Both the position numbers and the translations under genes were made by a program. This document shows positions 42,264-52,348 of a DNA stretch of 64,000 nt, one piece after another. The notes below the pieces were generated by a model. The model had not been told where the DNA came from. It searched no databases and saw nothing but the letters and a program-made list of their open reading frames with translations. Within the stretch, counting starts at the first letter, position 1, and each line of letters opens with the position of its first letter. The stretch comes from Gryllotalpicola protaetiae (lineage in GTDB: Bacteria > Actinomycetota > Actinomycetes > Actinomycetales > Microbacteriaceae): NCBI RefSeq assembly GCF_003627055.1, contig NZ_CP032624.1:3100001-3164000 (forward strand), read 5' to 3'.

Positions 42264-42270
42264 ACAAGCC

Positions 42271-42276
42271 AGACTA
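42271..42276 (-). promoter_or_regulatory. -10 element of the polyprenyl synthase gene
   Basis: TAGTCT on the minus strand ends 7 bases before the GTG at 42263. Confidence 0.48.
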
Positions 42277-42378
42277 ATGGCGGCGTAACGGGCTAGCAGG
42301 CCGGTCGGGCCGCGATTACACTGAGGCGTCACAGCACGACGCAACGAAGCTGACGAAGCTGAAGAAGAGGGGATCGGG

Positions 42379-42774
42379 ATGCCGCTTTCGGAGCACGAGC
42401 AGCGCCTTCTCGACGAGATGGAGCGCAACCTCTACCAGAACGACGCGGACTTCGTGGCGAACATCAGTCAGACGCCCCGGCGCAAGCCCGCATACCGCGC
42501 CATCGTGCTCGGCGTGCTCGTCGCCGTCGTCGGCGTCGCCGCCCTGATCCTCGGCGTCGCGATCCGGCTGCCCGTCGTCGGCATCCTCGGCTTCCTCTTC
42601 ATGTTCGCCGGCGTGCTGCTCGCCATCACCCCCGGTCGTCGCCGTGGTCACGATGCGCTGTTCGACGCAGAGGGCGGCGCCGCGCAGCCCGGCGGCCGCG
42701 GGCGTCAGAAGAACTCCGACTTCATGGACCGCATGGGCGAGCGGTGGGACAAGCGCCAGGACGGCGACCGCTGA
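42379..42774 (+). CDS. DUF3040 membrane protein
   Basis: 131 residues. PLSEHEQRLLDEMERNLYQND is the defining start of DUF3040, followed by two membrane helices (AIVLGVLVAVVGVAALILGV; VVGILGFLFMFAGVLLAIT) and a charged tail. The family is a regular neighbour of mraZ and the dcw cluster in actinobacteria; function unknown. AAGAGGGGATCGGG precedes the ATG. A strong terminator follows. Confidence 0.85.
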   Translation: MPLSEHEQRLLDEMERNLYQNDADFVANISQTPRRKPAYRAIVLGVLVAVVGVAALILGVAIRLPVVGILGFLFMFAGVLLAITPGRRRGHDALFDAEGGAAQPGGRGRQKNSDFMDRMGERWDKRQDGDR

Positions 42775-42800
42775 CCCCGCCCCCACTTCGCACCACCTCA

Positions 42801-42831
42801 AGGGTCGACCCGCTCGGGTCGGCCCTTTTTT
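42801..42831 (+). terminator. Rho-independent terminator
   Basis: Stem AGGGTCGACCC / GGGTCGGCCCT with loop GCTC, one G-U pair, then a run of six T. It ends the DUF3040 transcript and insulates the dcw cluster from upstream reading. Confidence 0.88.
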
Positions 42832-42947
42832 GTGCCCGATCGAGGGGCGGACGCCGCACGAGCCCTCCACCACCCTCCACTGGCTCTGTCCCGCGTGATT
42901 CCGCGCTTTCCGCTCGAGAAATGACCCCCAAAACACGCCTCAAATCC

Positions 42948-42978
42948 TTGCGCGTGGATGGTTGTGGAGTAACGTGGG
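42948..42978 (+). promoter_or_regulatory. mraZ promoter with three MraZ-type repeats
   Basis: TTGCGC (42948-42953), a 16-base spacer and TAACGT (42970-42975) form the promoter. Inside it, GTGGA (42954-42958), GTGGA (42964-42968) and GTGGG (42974-42978) stand at exact 10-base steps, one helical turn apart. E. coli MraZ binds TGGG-type repeats with 5-base spacers, the same geometry, so autoregulation of the dcw operon is likely. Confidence 0.72.
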
Positions 42979-43012
42979 GCCCATTGGATCTCGGGGAAGG
43001 GAGGCGCTGCGC

Positions 43013-43444
43013 ATGTTCCTCGGCACCTACACCCCGAAGCTCGACGACAAGGGGCGCGTCATCCTTCCGGCCAAGTTCCGTGGAGAGCTCGCGGGCGGCG
43101 TCGTCCTGACCCGTGGCCAGGAGCGCTGCATCTACGTCTTCAGCCGGGACGAGTTCGCCGCGATGCACGAGAAGATCCGCCAGGCGCCCGTCACCAGCAA
43201 GCAGGCGCGCGACTACCTGCGCGTCTTCCTCTCGGGCGCGAGCGACGAGGCGCCCGATGCCCAGAACCGCATCTCGATCCCCCCGGCGCTGCGCGCCTAC
43301 GCGGGCCTCACCAAGGACCTCGCCGTCATCGGCGCGGGCAGCCGCGCCGAGATCTGGGACGCGCAGGCCTGGGAGGCGTACCTCGCCGCCCAGGAGAGCG
43401 CGTTCGCCGACACCGCGGAGGAGGTGATCCCCGGCCTCTTCTAG
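43013..43444 (+). CDS. mraZ: MraZ, transcriptional regulator of the dcw cluster
   Basis: 143 residues, the usual family length. Two SpoVT/AbrB-like repeats are seen: [22 protein letters not shown] and [26 protein letters not shown], whose DxxGR and DxxNR turns contact DNA. The ATG is fixed by AAGGGAGG 9 bases upstream; the frame is open further 5' but through the promoter. First gene of the division and cell wall cluster. Confidence 0.95.
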   Translation: MFLGTYTPKLDDKGRVILPAKFRGELAGGVVLTRGQERCIYVFSRDEFAAMHEKIRQAPVTSKQARDYLRVFLSGASDEAPDAQNRISIPPALRAYAGLTKDLAVIGAGSRAEIWDAQAWEAYLAAQESAFADTAEEVIPGLF

Positions 43445-43548
43445 TCCGCAGGCTGCGACTCCCAGCCATCCTCTGCCGTGACCGACTTCCCCGCGGGCAC
43501 GTCAGGATGGATGGGGATCACGGCAGGCGGCCAGGGCCGATTCGCACG

Positions 43549-44514
43549 ATGGATGCCTCCCAGCTGCACATCCCCGTCATGCTCGAGCGCTGCCTCGAGC
43601 TGCTCGCCCCCGCGATCGGCCGGCCGGGCGCCGTCCTCGTCGACGGCACGCTCGGCCTCGGCGGCCACTCCGAGGCGATGCTCGAGCGATTCCCCGAGCT
43701 GACGCTCATCGGCCTCGACCGCGACCCTGAGGCGCTGCGGCTCGCGGGGGAGCGGCTCGCGCGTTTCGGCGAGCGCTTCCGGCCCGTGCACACGACCTAC
43801 GACGGCATCGACTCCGCGATCGCCGAGCTCGGCTACGACGCGATCGACGGGGCGCTCTACGACCTCGGCGTCAGCTCGATGCAGCTCGACCTGCCAGAGC
43901 GAGGCTTCTCGTACTCCAAGGACGCGCCTCTCGACATGCGGATGGACACGACGGCGGAGCTCACCGCGGAGCGCATCGTCGCCGAGTACCCGGAGGCCGA
44001 GCTGCGGCGCATCTTCCGCGACTACGGCGAGGAGAAGCTCGCACAGCGGTACGCGTCGTTCATCGTGAAGGCGAGGGCGCAGCATCCGATCACCCGCACC
44101 ATGCAGCTGGTCGACGTGCTGCAGGCCGCGACGCCTGCCGCGATCAGCAAGCAGGGGCACCCGGCCAAACGCGTCTTCCAGGCGCTGCGCATCGAGGTCA
44201 ACCAGGAGCTCGCGGTGCTCGAGCGGGCGATCCCGCGCGCGGTCGACGCCCTGAACGTCGGTGGGCGACTCGTCGTGATGTCGTACCAGTCGCTCGAGGA
44301 CCGCATCGTCAAGCGCGTCTTCCAGGCGCGGTCACGATCGACCGCGCCTGTGGGACTGCCGGTGGAGCTGCCTGAGCACCGACCGGAGCTCAGACTGCTG
44401 ACCCGCGGTGCAGAGCTCGCCGGCGACGACGAGAAGGAACGGAACCCGCGCAGCGCGCCGGTACGGCTGCGCGCCGTCGAGAGAGTCAGAGAGAACGTGA
44501 GGGGGGCGTCATGA
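43549..44514 (+). CDS. rsmH: 16S rRNA (cytosine-1402 N4)-methyltransferase
   Basis: 321 residues, the usual length. The SAM-binding start is [15 protein letters not shown] near residue 31, and the family motif [15 protein letters not shown] follows near residue 100, with [17 protein letters not shown]. It modifies C1402 of 16S rRNA together with RsmI. The ATG was chosen because HIPVML follows closely, as in other members; the same frame extends upstream for 14 codons. ftsL overlaps its stop by ATGA. Confidence 0.93.
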   Translation: MDASQLHIPVMLERCLELLAPAIGRPGAVLVDGTLGLGGHSEAMLERFPELTLIGLDRDPEALRLAGERLARFGERFRPVHTTYDGIDSAIAELGYDAIDGALYDLGVSSMQLDLPERGFSYSKDAPLDMRMDTTAELTAERIVAEYPEAELRRIFRDYGEEKLAQRYASFIVKARAQHPITRTMQLVDVLQAATPAAISKQGHPAKRVFQALRIEVNQELAVLERAIPRAVDALNVGGRLVVMSYQSLEDRIVKRVFQARSRSTAPVGLPVELPEHRPELRLLTRGAELAGDDEKERNPRSAPVRLRAVERVRENVRGAS

Positions 44515-45173
44515 GCGCACGTGGGAACACAGCAGTCCTCGAGGAGCACCCCTGGGTGTCCCAGCTGCCGCTGCCGAGCCGCGAGGAGCGCAGGCAGGGG
44601 CTGCTCGCGCCCGTCGACGCGCCCGTCGGGCGCAGGCAGCGGCCCAAGCTGCTGTACGCGGCCATCGCCGTCGGCGCGCTCGTCCTGATCGTGGTCGCCC
44701 AGCTCGCGTTGAGCATCGGCGTCTCGAACGGCGCGTACCAGTTGAACTCCCTCCAGCAGCAGCAGAAGCAGCTCGGGCGGGACAGCCAGGCGTCGTCGGA
44801 GGCGGTCGACAAGCTGGCGAGCCCGCAGAACCTCGCGGCGAACGCCGACGCGCTCGGAATGGTCGCCAACGGCTCGCCCGTCTACCTGCGCCTGTCGAAC
44901 GGCACAGTGGTCGGCTCGCCGACCGCCGCGGGTGGCCAGCCGACCGCGGCCGGCGACCCCCTGGTGCCGAACTCGCTCATCGCGGGCGTGCCGCTGGTGA
45001 CGGCCACCACGGGGCCGAAGCCCTCGCAGGTCGCGACCGACCAGGCATCCGCACCCGTCGCGCAGCCCGGCTCCCAGGAAACCGACAGCGGCACACCGGC
45101 GGCGAATGTCAACCCCCAGCAGGACGGCCCCGTAGCGTGGAGCGGGCCGCTGCCGGCGCCCAGCACACACTGA
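44511..45173 (+). CDS. ftsL: FtsL-like division protein
   Basis: 220 residues. A cytoplasmic basic stretch ([10 protein letters not shown]) leads into one membrane helix ([22 protein letters not shown]), then a coiled-coil-like region [20 protein letters not shown]. The C-terminal ~90 residues are a Thr/Pro/Ala/Gly-rich tail, longer than in typical FtsL. Identified mainly by position between rsmH and ftsI and by topology. It probably links FtsQ and FtsI at the septum. Confidence 0.8.
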   Translation: MSARGNTAVLEEHPWVSQLPLPSREERRQGLLAPVDAPVGRRQRPKLLYAAIAVGALVLIVVAQLALSIGVSNGAYQLNSLQQQQKQLGRDSQASSEAVDKLASPQNLAANADALGMVANGSPVYLRLSNGTVVGSPTAAGGQPTAAGDPLVPNSLIAGVPLVTATTGPKPSQVATDQASAPVAQPGSQETDSGTPAANVNPQQDGPVAWSGPLPAPSTH

Positions 45174-45184
45174 GGGGGACGTAC

Positions 45185-46987
45185 GTGAAGGCGAAGAAGT
45201 CGACACGTCGGCGCACCTCCATCGCGCTCCTCATCGTCCTCGCCCTCGTCGCGAGCCTCGTGTACAAGCTGTTCGACATCCAGGTCGTGCATGCGAGCGC
45301 GCTCACCGCGCAGGCGGCGGAGCGGCGCGGAACGGCGATCACCCTGTACGGCGCGCGCGGCGACATCGTCGGCGACGACGGCACGGTGCTCGCGGGCAGC
45401 GTGCTGCGCTACGACTTCATCGCCTCGCCCGTCAATGCGCTCAGCGCGTACACGGATGCCAAGGGGCAGGCGCTTCCCCAGGGCCAGGCCCTCGCCAAGC
45501 TCGCCGCGGACCCCGTGCTGGCCAAGCTCTCGACGATCACCGGCACACCGGTCGCGACGTTCGTCGCCGACTTCCAGAACGCGCTCACCGCGAACGCGAA
45601 GTCGCAGTACGCGCCGTTGATCAGCAACGCCGACGTCCCGACGTTCGACAAGATCGAGGCGCTCAAGATCCCGTGGCTGACCGCGGTCAGCCACCCTGCG
45701 CGCACCTACCCCGACGGCGCGGTCGGCGGCAACATCGTCGGCTATGTGAACTCGGCGGGGCTGGGCTCGGAGGGCCTCGAGCAGCAGTACCAGAAGTGTC
45801 TCGTCGGCGACAACGGCGAAGAGACCTACCAGGCGAGCCGAGACGGTGTGGCACTGCCCGGCAGCACCAAGGTGACGAAGGCGGCGAAGCAGGGCGGCAC
45901 GCTCGAGACGACGCTCGACCCCGACCTCACCTGGTTCCTGAACCAGAACCTCGCGACGACCGTGCCCGGCCTCGGTGCGCAGTTCGGGCAGGCGACCGTC
46001 GTCGACATCAAGACGGGTGAGATCAAGGCGGCCGCGCAGTTCCCGTCCGTCGACCCGAACAACATCGACTCGGTCCCCGCCGCCTACCGCAGCACGGCGA
46101 TGATGTTCTCGAACCAGTACGAGCCGGGGTCGATCTTCAAGGCGCTCACCGCCGCGGCCATGATCGACACCGGCTATGCGACCCCCGCCTCACACGTGCT
46201 GACGCCGGACAAGTTCACGGCGCCGCACGGTGTGAGCTTCGGCGACGCCGAGTACCACCCCACCGAGGACATGACCCTCACCGGCATCCTGATGAACTCG
46301 TCGAACGTCGGCATCGCGAAGCTGAGCGCGGGCATGTCGGACCAGACGCGCTACGACTACTACAAGAAGTTCGGCATCGGCACGCCGACCGACGTCCCGT
46401 TCCCTGCGCAGGCGAGCGGCATCCTGACGAGGCCGAGCCAGTGGGACGACCAGACCAAGTACACGACGACGTTCGGCCAGGGCGTCTCCGCTACGCAGGC
46501 GCAGATGCTGCAGGCCTATCAGGCGCTCGCGAACGGCGGCGTGATGGTGCCGCTGTCACTCGTGAAGGGGTGCAAGCAGTCCGACGGCACGCTGACCGAC
46601 GTGCCGCAGAAGACGCAGACCCGGGTGGTCAAGCAGTCGACCTCGACCACGGTGCTCGACATGCTCGAGTCCGTCGTGCAGCAGGGCTCGAACTCGGCGG
46701 CGCTCAAGACCCCCGGCTACCGCATCGCGGCCAAGACGGGAACCGCGCAGGAGCCCGACGGGCACGGCGGCTACCAGAGCGACTTCTACATCTCGGTCAT
46801 GGGCGTGGCCCCCGTCGACGACCCCCAGTACCTCGTCTCCGTGAACATCGGCTTCCCGGCGAACCATAGGATGTCGGATGCGGCCGCACCGCTGTTCCAT
46901 ACCGTGATGAGCCAGGTACTGAAGACGTACCGCGTCAGCCCGTCAGACAGCGCGCCGACAATGCTGCCGCCGTACTACCCGAACTAG
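45185..46987 (+). CDS. ftsI: Penicillin-binding protein 3 (FtsI), septal transpeptidase
   Basis: 600 residues. One membrane helix (SIALLIVLALVASLVYKLF) is followed by the class B PBP dimerisation domain and the transpeptidase domain with S316 in YEPGSIFKA (SxxK), MNSSNVG (SxN) and KTG at residues 517-519. It cross-links peptidoglycan at the septum. GTG start with TGAGGGGG about 6 bases upstream; the longer frame runs through the ftsL 3' end. The next gene is murF with a 23-base gap, where murE would be expected. Confidence 0.93.
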   Translation: MKAKKSTRRRTSIALLIVLALVASLVYKLFDIQVVHASALTAQAAERRGTAITLYGARGDIVGDDGTVLAGSVLRYDFIASPVNALSAYTDAKGQALPQGQALAKLAADPVLAKLSTITGTPVATFVADFQNALTANAKSQYAPLISNADVPTFDKIEALKIPWLTAVSHPARTYPDGAVGGNIVGYVNSAGLGSEGLEQQYQKCLVGDNGEETYQASRDGVALPGSTKVTKAAKQGGTLETTLDPDLTWFLNQNLATTVPGLGAQFGQATVVDIKTGEIKAAAQFPSVDPNNIDSVPAAYRSTAMMFSNQYEPGSIFKALTAAAMIDTGYATPASHVLTPDKFTAPHGVSFGDAEYHPTEDMTLTGILMNSSNVGIAKLSAGMSDQTRYDYYKKFGIGTPTDVPFPAQASGILTRPSQWDDQTKYTTTFGQGVSATQAQMLQAYQALANGGVMVPLSLVKGCKQSDGTLTDVPQKTQTRVVKQSTSTTVLDMLESVVQQGSNSAALKTPGYRIAAKTGTAQEPDGHGGYQSDFYISVMGVAPVDDPQYLVSVNIGFPANHRMSDAAAPLFHTVMSQVLKTYRVSPSDSAPTMLPPYYPN

Positions 46988-47010
46988 CCCGGAAAAAGGC
47001 TGATACCTGC

Positions 47011-48432
47011 ATGATCGAACTCACCCTCACCGAGATCGCCGCGGCGGTCTCCGGGACCCTTCACCTCGGCGACAGCGGGGCGGATGCCTCGCAGGCCGTC
47101 ACCGGCCTGGCGTACACCGACTCTCGCGAAGTGGTGCCCGGTGGCATCTTCTTCGCCAAGCCGGGGGAGGCGACCGACGGCCACCTGTTCGCGCCGGCTG
47201 CGGCCGAGAACGGTGCAGCAGTGCTCGTCGTCGAGCATGAGCTTCCCGAGCTGGCATCCGTGCCGCAGATCGTGGTCGCCGAGGTCGTCACAGCACTCGG
47301 CGAGCTGGCCGGCGAGGTCGTCGCGCGGGTGCACGCGAAGGGCGCCCTGCGGGTCGTGGGCATCACCGGCTCGAACGGCAAGACGACGACCAAGAACCTG
47401 CTCGCGAGCATCCTGGGGCGCATCGGCGAGACGGTCGCCCCGAAGGAGTCGTTCAACAACGAGGTCGGCGCCCCGCTCACGATGCTGCGGGTGACGGATG
47501 CGACGCGCTTCCTCGTCTCGGAGATGGGCCTCTACGCACCGGGCGCCATCACGTGGCTCGCGGGGCTCGCGAAGCCCGACCTCGGCGTCGAGCTCAAGGT
47601 CGGCCTCGCGCACGCCGGCGGCTACGGCGGCATCGAGGGCGTCGCGCGCGAGAAGGCCGCGCTGGTCACCCACCTGCCGGCCGACGGCGTGGCTGTGCTC
47701 AACATCGACGACCGCCGCGTCGCGGCCATGGCCGAGCACACGACCGCAGGAGAGGTGCTCTGGTTCGGTCTGTCGCAGGGCGCCCAGGTCACGGCGCGCG
47801 ACATCGAGCTGAGCGCGGACGGCACCAGGTTCACGCTCGTGCTGCCGGGCGCCCGGGCATCCGTCGCCTTCAAGGTGCTGGGCGAGCACCACGTGATGAA
47901 CGCGCTGGCCGCCGCCGCCTCCGCGCACGCCCTGGGCGTCGGAATCGACGACATCGTCGCCGGCCTCGAGGCGGTGACTCGCGCCGAGCGCTGGCGCATG
48001 GAGGTCCTCGGGGGCCGCGACGGCATCACCGTCATCAACGACGCGTACAACGCGAGCCCCGACTCGATGGCGGCCGCGCTGCGCACGCTCGCGAAGCTGA
48101 AGCGCCCGGGCGGCCGCACGATCGCCGTCGTCGGCGAGATGGCCGAGCTCGGCGAGTTCGCGGGGGAGGAGCACGACAGGGTCGGCCTCGACGTCGTCGT
48201 GCTCGGCATCGACCGGCTGGTGGTGGTGGGCGACGGCGCCCGCCGGGTACATGTCTCGGCGATGCGCGAGGGCACGTTCTTCTCCGACGAGTCGCAGTAC
48301 GTCGACACCGTCGACGAGGCGTTCGAGCTCGTGCGCGCACTGGCGCAGCCGAACGACACGATCCTCGTGAAGAGCTCGAAGGTGGCCGGGTTGCGCTTCC
48401 TGGGCGACCGGCTGGGAGAATCGTTCGCGTGA
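47011..48432 (+). CDS. murF: UDP-MurNAc-tripeptide:D-Ala-D-Ala ligase
   Basis: 473 residues, Mur ligase with ATP loop [20 protein letters not shown] near residues 117-136 and the [16 protein letters not shown] block that is diagnostic of MurF. The C-terminal domain has [16 protein letters not shown]. It adds D-Ala-D-Ala to the nucleotide-linked tripeptide in the cytoplasm. The stop overlaps the GTG start of mraY. Confidence 0.94.
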   Translation: MIELTLTEIAAAVSGTLHLGDSGADASQAVTGLAYTDSREVVPGGIFFAKPGEATDGHLFAPAAAENGAAVLVVEHELPELASVPQIVVAEVVTALGELAGEVVARVHAKGALRVVGITGSNGKTTTKNLLASILGRIGETVAPKESFNNEVGAPLTMLRVTDATRFLVSEMGLYAPGAITWLAGLAKPDLGVELKVGLAHAGGYGGIEGVAREKAALVTHLPADGVAVLNIDDRRVAAMAEHTTAGEVLWFGLSQGAQVTARDIELSADGTRFTLVLPGARASVAFKVLGEHHVMNALAAAASAHALGVGIDDIVAGLEAVTRAERWRMEVLGGRDGITVINDAYNASPDSMAAALRTLAKLKRPGGRTIAVVGEMAELGEFAGEEHDRVGLDVVVLGIDRLVVVGDGARRVHVSAMREGTFFSDESQYVDTVDEAFELVRALAQPNDTILVKSSKVAGLRFLGDRLGESFA

Positions 48433-49547
48433 GGACTCTTCTGACCGCAGGCGGACTCGCCCTGGCCTTCTCCCTCTTCCTCACGCCGCTGTTCGTGCGG
48501 CTGTTCCACCGGCTGCAGCTCGGCCAGTTCATCCGCGACGACGGCCCCCAGTCGCACCACGCCAAGCGCGGCACCGCGACCATGGGCGGCATCGTCATCA
48601 TCCTCGCGACGCTGTTCGGGTTCTTCGTCGCGGCGCTCATGTACGGCGGTGACGGCGTCACACCGTCGTCGCTGCTTGTGCTGCTGATGCTCGTCGGGAT
48701 GGGCGTCGTCGGCTTCATCGACGACTTCCTCAAGGTGCGCAACCAGCGCAGCCTGGGCCTCGGCGGCTGGGCGAAGATCGCGGGGCAGGTCGTCGTGGCG
48801 ACGCTGTTCGCGATCCTCGCGATCCAGTTCCCGAACCGCGAGGGCTACACACCGGCATCCCTCGGCATCTCGACGGTGCGCGACGTGTCCGCGCTCGACA
48901 TCGGCCGCATCGCGACGGCTGTGCCGGCGATCGCGATCATCCTGTACCTGATCTGGATCAACCTGCTCGCGAGCGCGACCACCAACGGCGTGAACGTCAC
49001 CGACGGGCTCGACGGGCTGGCGCCGGGCGCCTCGATCCTCGCGATCGGCTCGTACATCTTCATCGGCTTCTGGCAGTTCAACCAGTCCTGCTTCAGCGCC
49101 TCGACCCCCCAGGCGAACCTCGGGGCGTGCTACACGACGAACGACCCGCTGTCGCTCGGCGTCGTCGCCGCCGCGATCACGGGCGCCCTGGTCGGCTTCC
49201 TGTGGTGGAACACGAGCCCCGCCCAGATCTTCCTCGGCGACACCGGCTCGCTCGGCCTCGGCGGCGCGCTGACCGCGCTCGCGGTGCTCACCCACACCGA
49301 GCTGCTGCTCGTGCTGATCGGCGGCCTGTTCGTCATCGAGGCGGGGTCGGTGATCATCCAGCGCGCGTACTTCAAGGTCACGCACGGCAAGCGCATCTTC
49401 CGCATGAGCCCGATTCACCACCACTTCGAGCTGAAGGGCTGGGCGGAGGTGACGGTCGTCGTGCGCTTCTGGATCATCGCGGGCCTTCTCGTCGCGGCCG
49501 GCGTCGGCACCTTCTACCTCGAGTGGCTGAGCAAGGCGGGCGTGTGA
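48429..49547 (+). CDS. mraY: Phospho-MurNAc-pentapeptide transferase
   Basis: 372 residues with ten membrane helices. Family motifs are [18 protein letters not shown] near the N-terminus, [29 protein letters not shown] and [14 protein letters not shown]. The aspartates in FIDDFL bind magnesium. It makes lipid I from undecaprenyl phosphate. GTG start overlapping murF by 4 bases. Confidence 0.96.
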   Translation: MRTLLTAGGLALAFSLFLTPLFVRLFHRLQLGQFIRDDGPQSHHAKRGTATMGGIVIILATLFGFFVAALMYGGDGVTPSSLLVLLMLVGMGVVGFIDDFLKVRNQRSLGLGGWAKIAGQVVVATLFAILAIQFPNREGYTPASLGISTVRDVSALDIGRIATAVPAIAIILYLIWINLLASATTNGVNVTDGLDGLAPGASILAIGSYIFIGFWQFNQSCFSASTPQANLGACYTTNDPLSLGVVAAAITGALVGFLWWNTSPAQIFLGDTGSLGLGGALTALAVLTHTELLLVLIGGLFVIEAGSVIIQRAYFKVTHGKRIFRMSPIHHHFELKGWAEVTVVVRFWIIAGLLVAAGVGTFYLEWLSKAGV

Positions 49548-51070
49548 CCGGCAGGCACGCGGGCGGCGTCGATTTCGAGGCGCTGAATTCGTGGCATACG
49601 GATGCCTGGAAGGGCGTGCGCGTCGCCGTGTTCGGCCTGGGCAAGACCGGCTTCTCCGTGGCGGACACGCTGGTCGAGCTGGGCAGCGAGGTGCTCGTCG
49701 TCACGCAGCAGGCCGACGCCGAGCGAGCGCGGCTGCTCGAGGTGATCGGCGCGGAGCTCGTGGTCGACGAGGCGCTCGATGCGCCGCCCGCGCGGCTGCT
49801 CGAGTTCGACCCGCAGCTCGTCGTCGCGAACCCTGGATTTCCGCCGTCGCACCCGATCCTGCGCTGGGCCGAGGGGGATGCGGGCCTGCCCGTCTGGGGT
49901 GACATCGAGCTCGCCTGGCGACTGCGCGACAAGGTCGTGCGCGCCGACGGCACGCCCGCAGAGTGGATCACGATCACCGGCACCAACGGCAAGACCACGA
50001 CGACGCAGCTGACCGCGACCTTCCTCAAAGCGGCCGGGTTGCGCGCTGCGCCGGCAGGCAACATCGGCGTCCCCGTGCTCGACGCGGTCCGCGACCCGCA
50101 GGGCTTCGACGTGCTCGTCATCGAGCTGTCGAGCCACCAGCTGCACCGCATCAACGAGAACGGGCCGGCCGGCGAGCTGCACCCCTTCGCGAGCGTGTGC
50201 CTCAACATCGCCGAGGACCACCTCGAGTGGCACGGCTCGTTCGACGCGTACCGCGCCGCGAAGGCCAAGGTGTACGCGAACACGAAGGTCGCGTGCGTCT
50301 ACAACAAGGCAGACGAGGCGACCATCGAGATGGTCGAGGATGCCGAGGTGGAAGACGGCGCTCGGGCCATCGGCTTCGGTCTCGGCGTGCCGGGCCCCAG
50401 CGACTTCGGCGTGATCGAGGGCATCGTCGTCGACCGCGCGTTCCTCGACGAGCGGCACCACACGGCGCTCGAGCTGACGACGATCGACGAGCTGGCGGAG
50501 GCCGGGCTGAACGCCCCGCACATCGTCGCGAACATCCTCGCCGCCGCAGCTCTCGCGCGCTCGTTCGGCGTCGAGACCGGCGTCATCCACGAAGTGCTGA
50601 AGACGTTCCGCCTCGACGCGCACCGCATCGAGACGGTCGCGGCCGCCGGCGGGGTGGTCTGGGTCGACGACTCGAAGGCCACGAACCCGCACGCGGCGGA
50701 TGCCTCGCTGAAGGCCTTCCCCTCGGTGGTGTGGGTAGCGGGCGGACTCCTCAAGGGCGCGGGCGTCGACGAGCTCGTCTCGAAGCACGTCGCGCGGCTG
50801 CGCGCCGCGGTGCTGATCGGCGCAGAGCGCGGCGAGCTGCGCGAGGCGCTCGGCAGACATGCGCCCGAGCTGCCGGTCTTCGAGGTCGACGGCGCCGACC
50901 CCGAGGTCATGGCGACGGCCGTGCGGTTCGCGGCATCCGTCGCCCAGGACGGCGACACCGTTCTGCTCGCCCCCGCGGCCGCGTCGATGGACCAGTTCAC
51001 CGACTATGCCGATCGTGGCAACCGCTTCGCCGCGGCGGTGCGCGCGCACCTCTCAGGCGACTTGCAGTAG
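49544..51070 (+). CDS. murD: UDP-MurNAc-L-Ala:D-Glu ligase
   Basis: 508 residues. The N-terminal Rossmann region [22 protein letters not shown] loop [18 protein letters not shown] near residue 145 and the C-terminal [20 protein letters not shown] are all MurD signatures. It adds D-glutamate to the nucleotide-linked L-alanine. GTG start overlapping mraY by 4 bases. Slightly longer than usual because of an extended N-terminus. Confidence 0.94.
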   Translation: MTGRHAGGVDFEALNSWHTDAWKGVRVAVFGLGKTGFSVADTLVELGSEVLVVTQQADAERARLLEVIGAELVVDEALDAPPARLLEFDPQLVVANPGFPPSHPILRWAEGDAGLPVWGDIELAWRLRDKVVRADGTPAEWITITGTNGKTTTTQLTATFLKAAGLRAAPAGNIGVPVLDAVRDPQGFDVLVIELSSHQLHRINENGPAGELHPFASVCLNIAEDHLEWHGSFDAYRAAKAKVYANTKVACVYNKADEATIEMVEDAEVEDGARAIGFGLGVPGPSDFGVIEGIVVDRAFLDERHHTALELTTIDELAEAGLNAPHIVANILAAAALARSFGVETGVIHEVLKTFRLDAHRIETVAAAGGVVWVDDSKATNPHAADASLKAFPSVVWVAGGLLKGAGVDELVSKHVARLRAAVLIGAERGELREALGRHAPELPVFEVDGADPEVMATAVRFAASVAQDGDTVLLAPAAASMDQFTDYADRGNRFAAAVRAHLSGDLQ

Positions 51071-51124
51071 GCCGTTCGGCGTGCCGGTCGTGGGCGCGCG
51101 GCATCCGTTTGTGAGGATGTCCAC

Positions 51125-52348
51125 GTGACCACGCAGGCCGATCGGAGCAACGCGCCGCGGTTCGCCGCAGGCGGCCGCGCGGGCGGCGCCATGCACTCCG
51201 CGCGCATCTCGCTCGGACGCGCCTTCGAGGCCGAGTCGGCCAACTACTTCCTGCTGCTCGGCCTGACGCTCTTTATGGTCGCGTTCGGTCTGCTGATGGT
51301 GCTGTCGTCGTCGTACGTGTCGTCGCATGCCGACGGGTCGAGCTTCTTCGCGAAGTTCATGAACCAGGGGCTGTACGCGATCATCGGCGTGCCGATCATG
51401 CTCGTCGTCTCGCGCATCCCACAGAAGTTCTGGCAGCGCACGGCCTGGCTCGCACTGCTCGGCGCGTCCCTGCTGCAGGTGCTGGTCGTGTTCACGCCCC
51501 TCGGCTACGGCATCAACAACAACACCAACTGGCTGAAGATCGGGCCGATCCTGTTCCAGCCGTCCGAGCTCATCAAGATCGCGCTCGTGCTGTGGCTCGG
51601 CATGTTCCTCACCCGGAAGGAGACGCGCCTCAGGAAGTTCGGGCAGGCGCTCGTGCCCGCCCTGCTGATCAGCATCGTCCCGCTGTTCCTCATCATGAAG
51701 GGCAACGACCTCGGCACCACGATGATCGTGGGCTTGATGCTGATCGGCGCGCTGTTCTTCGCAGGGGTGCCGCTCTGGCAGCTGCTGGTCACGGGCGTCG
51801 CGGCGGGCGGCGCCGCCTTCGTGCTCGCGTTCTCGTCGGCGAACCGCACGCACCGCATCATGGCGTTCCTGCACCCCGAGGCCGCCGACCCGAACGGCGA
51901 CGGCTACCAGGTGCTGCAGGGCCAGTGGGGCATGGCGAACGGCGGTGTCTTCGGCGTCGGACTCGGCAACTCCCAGTCGAAGTGGAACTGGCTGCCCGCC
52001 TCGTCCACCGACTTCATCTTCTCGATCACCGCCGAGGAGCTCGGACTGATCGGCGCGGTGCTCGTGCTGCTCCTGTTCGTGGCGCTCGCGTTCGTTCTGC
52101 TGCGCATCATCCGGTCGGCGAAGACCGTGTTCGCCCGCGCCGTCACCGGCGGAGTGCTGGTCTGGATCATCGGCCAGGCGGTCATCAACATCGCCGTCGT
52201 GGTCGGCCTGTTCCCCGTGCTCGGCGTGCCGCTTCCCCTCATCTCCTCCGGTGGCACCGCGCTCATCTCCACGCTCGCCGCGCTCGGCATCGTGCTCTCG
52301 TTCGCCCGGGCGGAGGGGCAGCCGGCCCGGGCTACCGTTAAGCAGTGA
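51125..52348 (+). CDS. ftsW: FtsW, SEDS-family septal glycosyltransferase
   Basis: 407 residues with ten membrane helices after a 35-residue cytoplasmic tail. Family motifs: LKIGPILFQPSELIKIALVLW, KGNDLGTTM (catalytic aspartate region), DFIFSITAEELGLIG and the closing PLPLISSGGTALISTL. Polymerises glycan strands at the septum with FtsI. A 54-base gap separates it from murD, and murG overlaps its end. Confidence 0.93.
   Translation: MTTQADRSNAPRFAAGGRAGGAMHSARISLGRAFEAESANYFLLLGLTLFMVAFGLLMVLSSSYVSSHADGSSFFAKFMNQGLYAIIGVPIMLVVSRIPQKFWQRTAWLALLGASLLQVLVVFTPLGYGINNNTNWLKIGPILFQPSELIKIALVLWLGMFLTRKETRLRKFGQALVPALLISIVPLFLIMKGNDLGTTMIVGLMLIGALFFAGVPLWQLLVTGVAAGGAAFVLAFSSANRTHRIMAFLHPEAADPNGDGYQVLQGQWGMANGGVFGVGLGNSQSKWNWLPASSTDFIFSITAEELGLIGAVLVLLLFVALAFVLLRIIRSAKTVFARAVTGGVLVWIIGQAVINIAVVVGLFPVLGVPLPLISSGGTALISTLAALGIVLSFARAEGQPARATVKQ
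52333..52338 (+). promoter_or_regulatory. -10-like element inside the ftsW end, before murG
   Basis: TACCGT ends 6 bases before the murG GTG. It may drive an internal leaderless transcript within the cluster. Confidence 0.38.
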
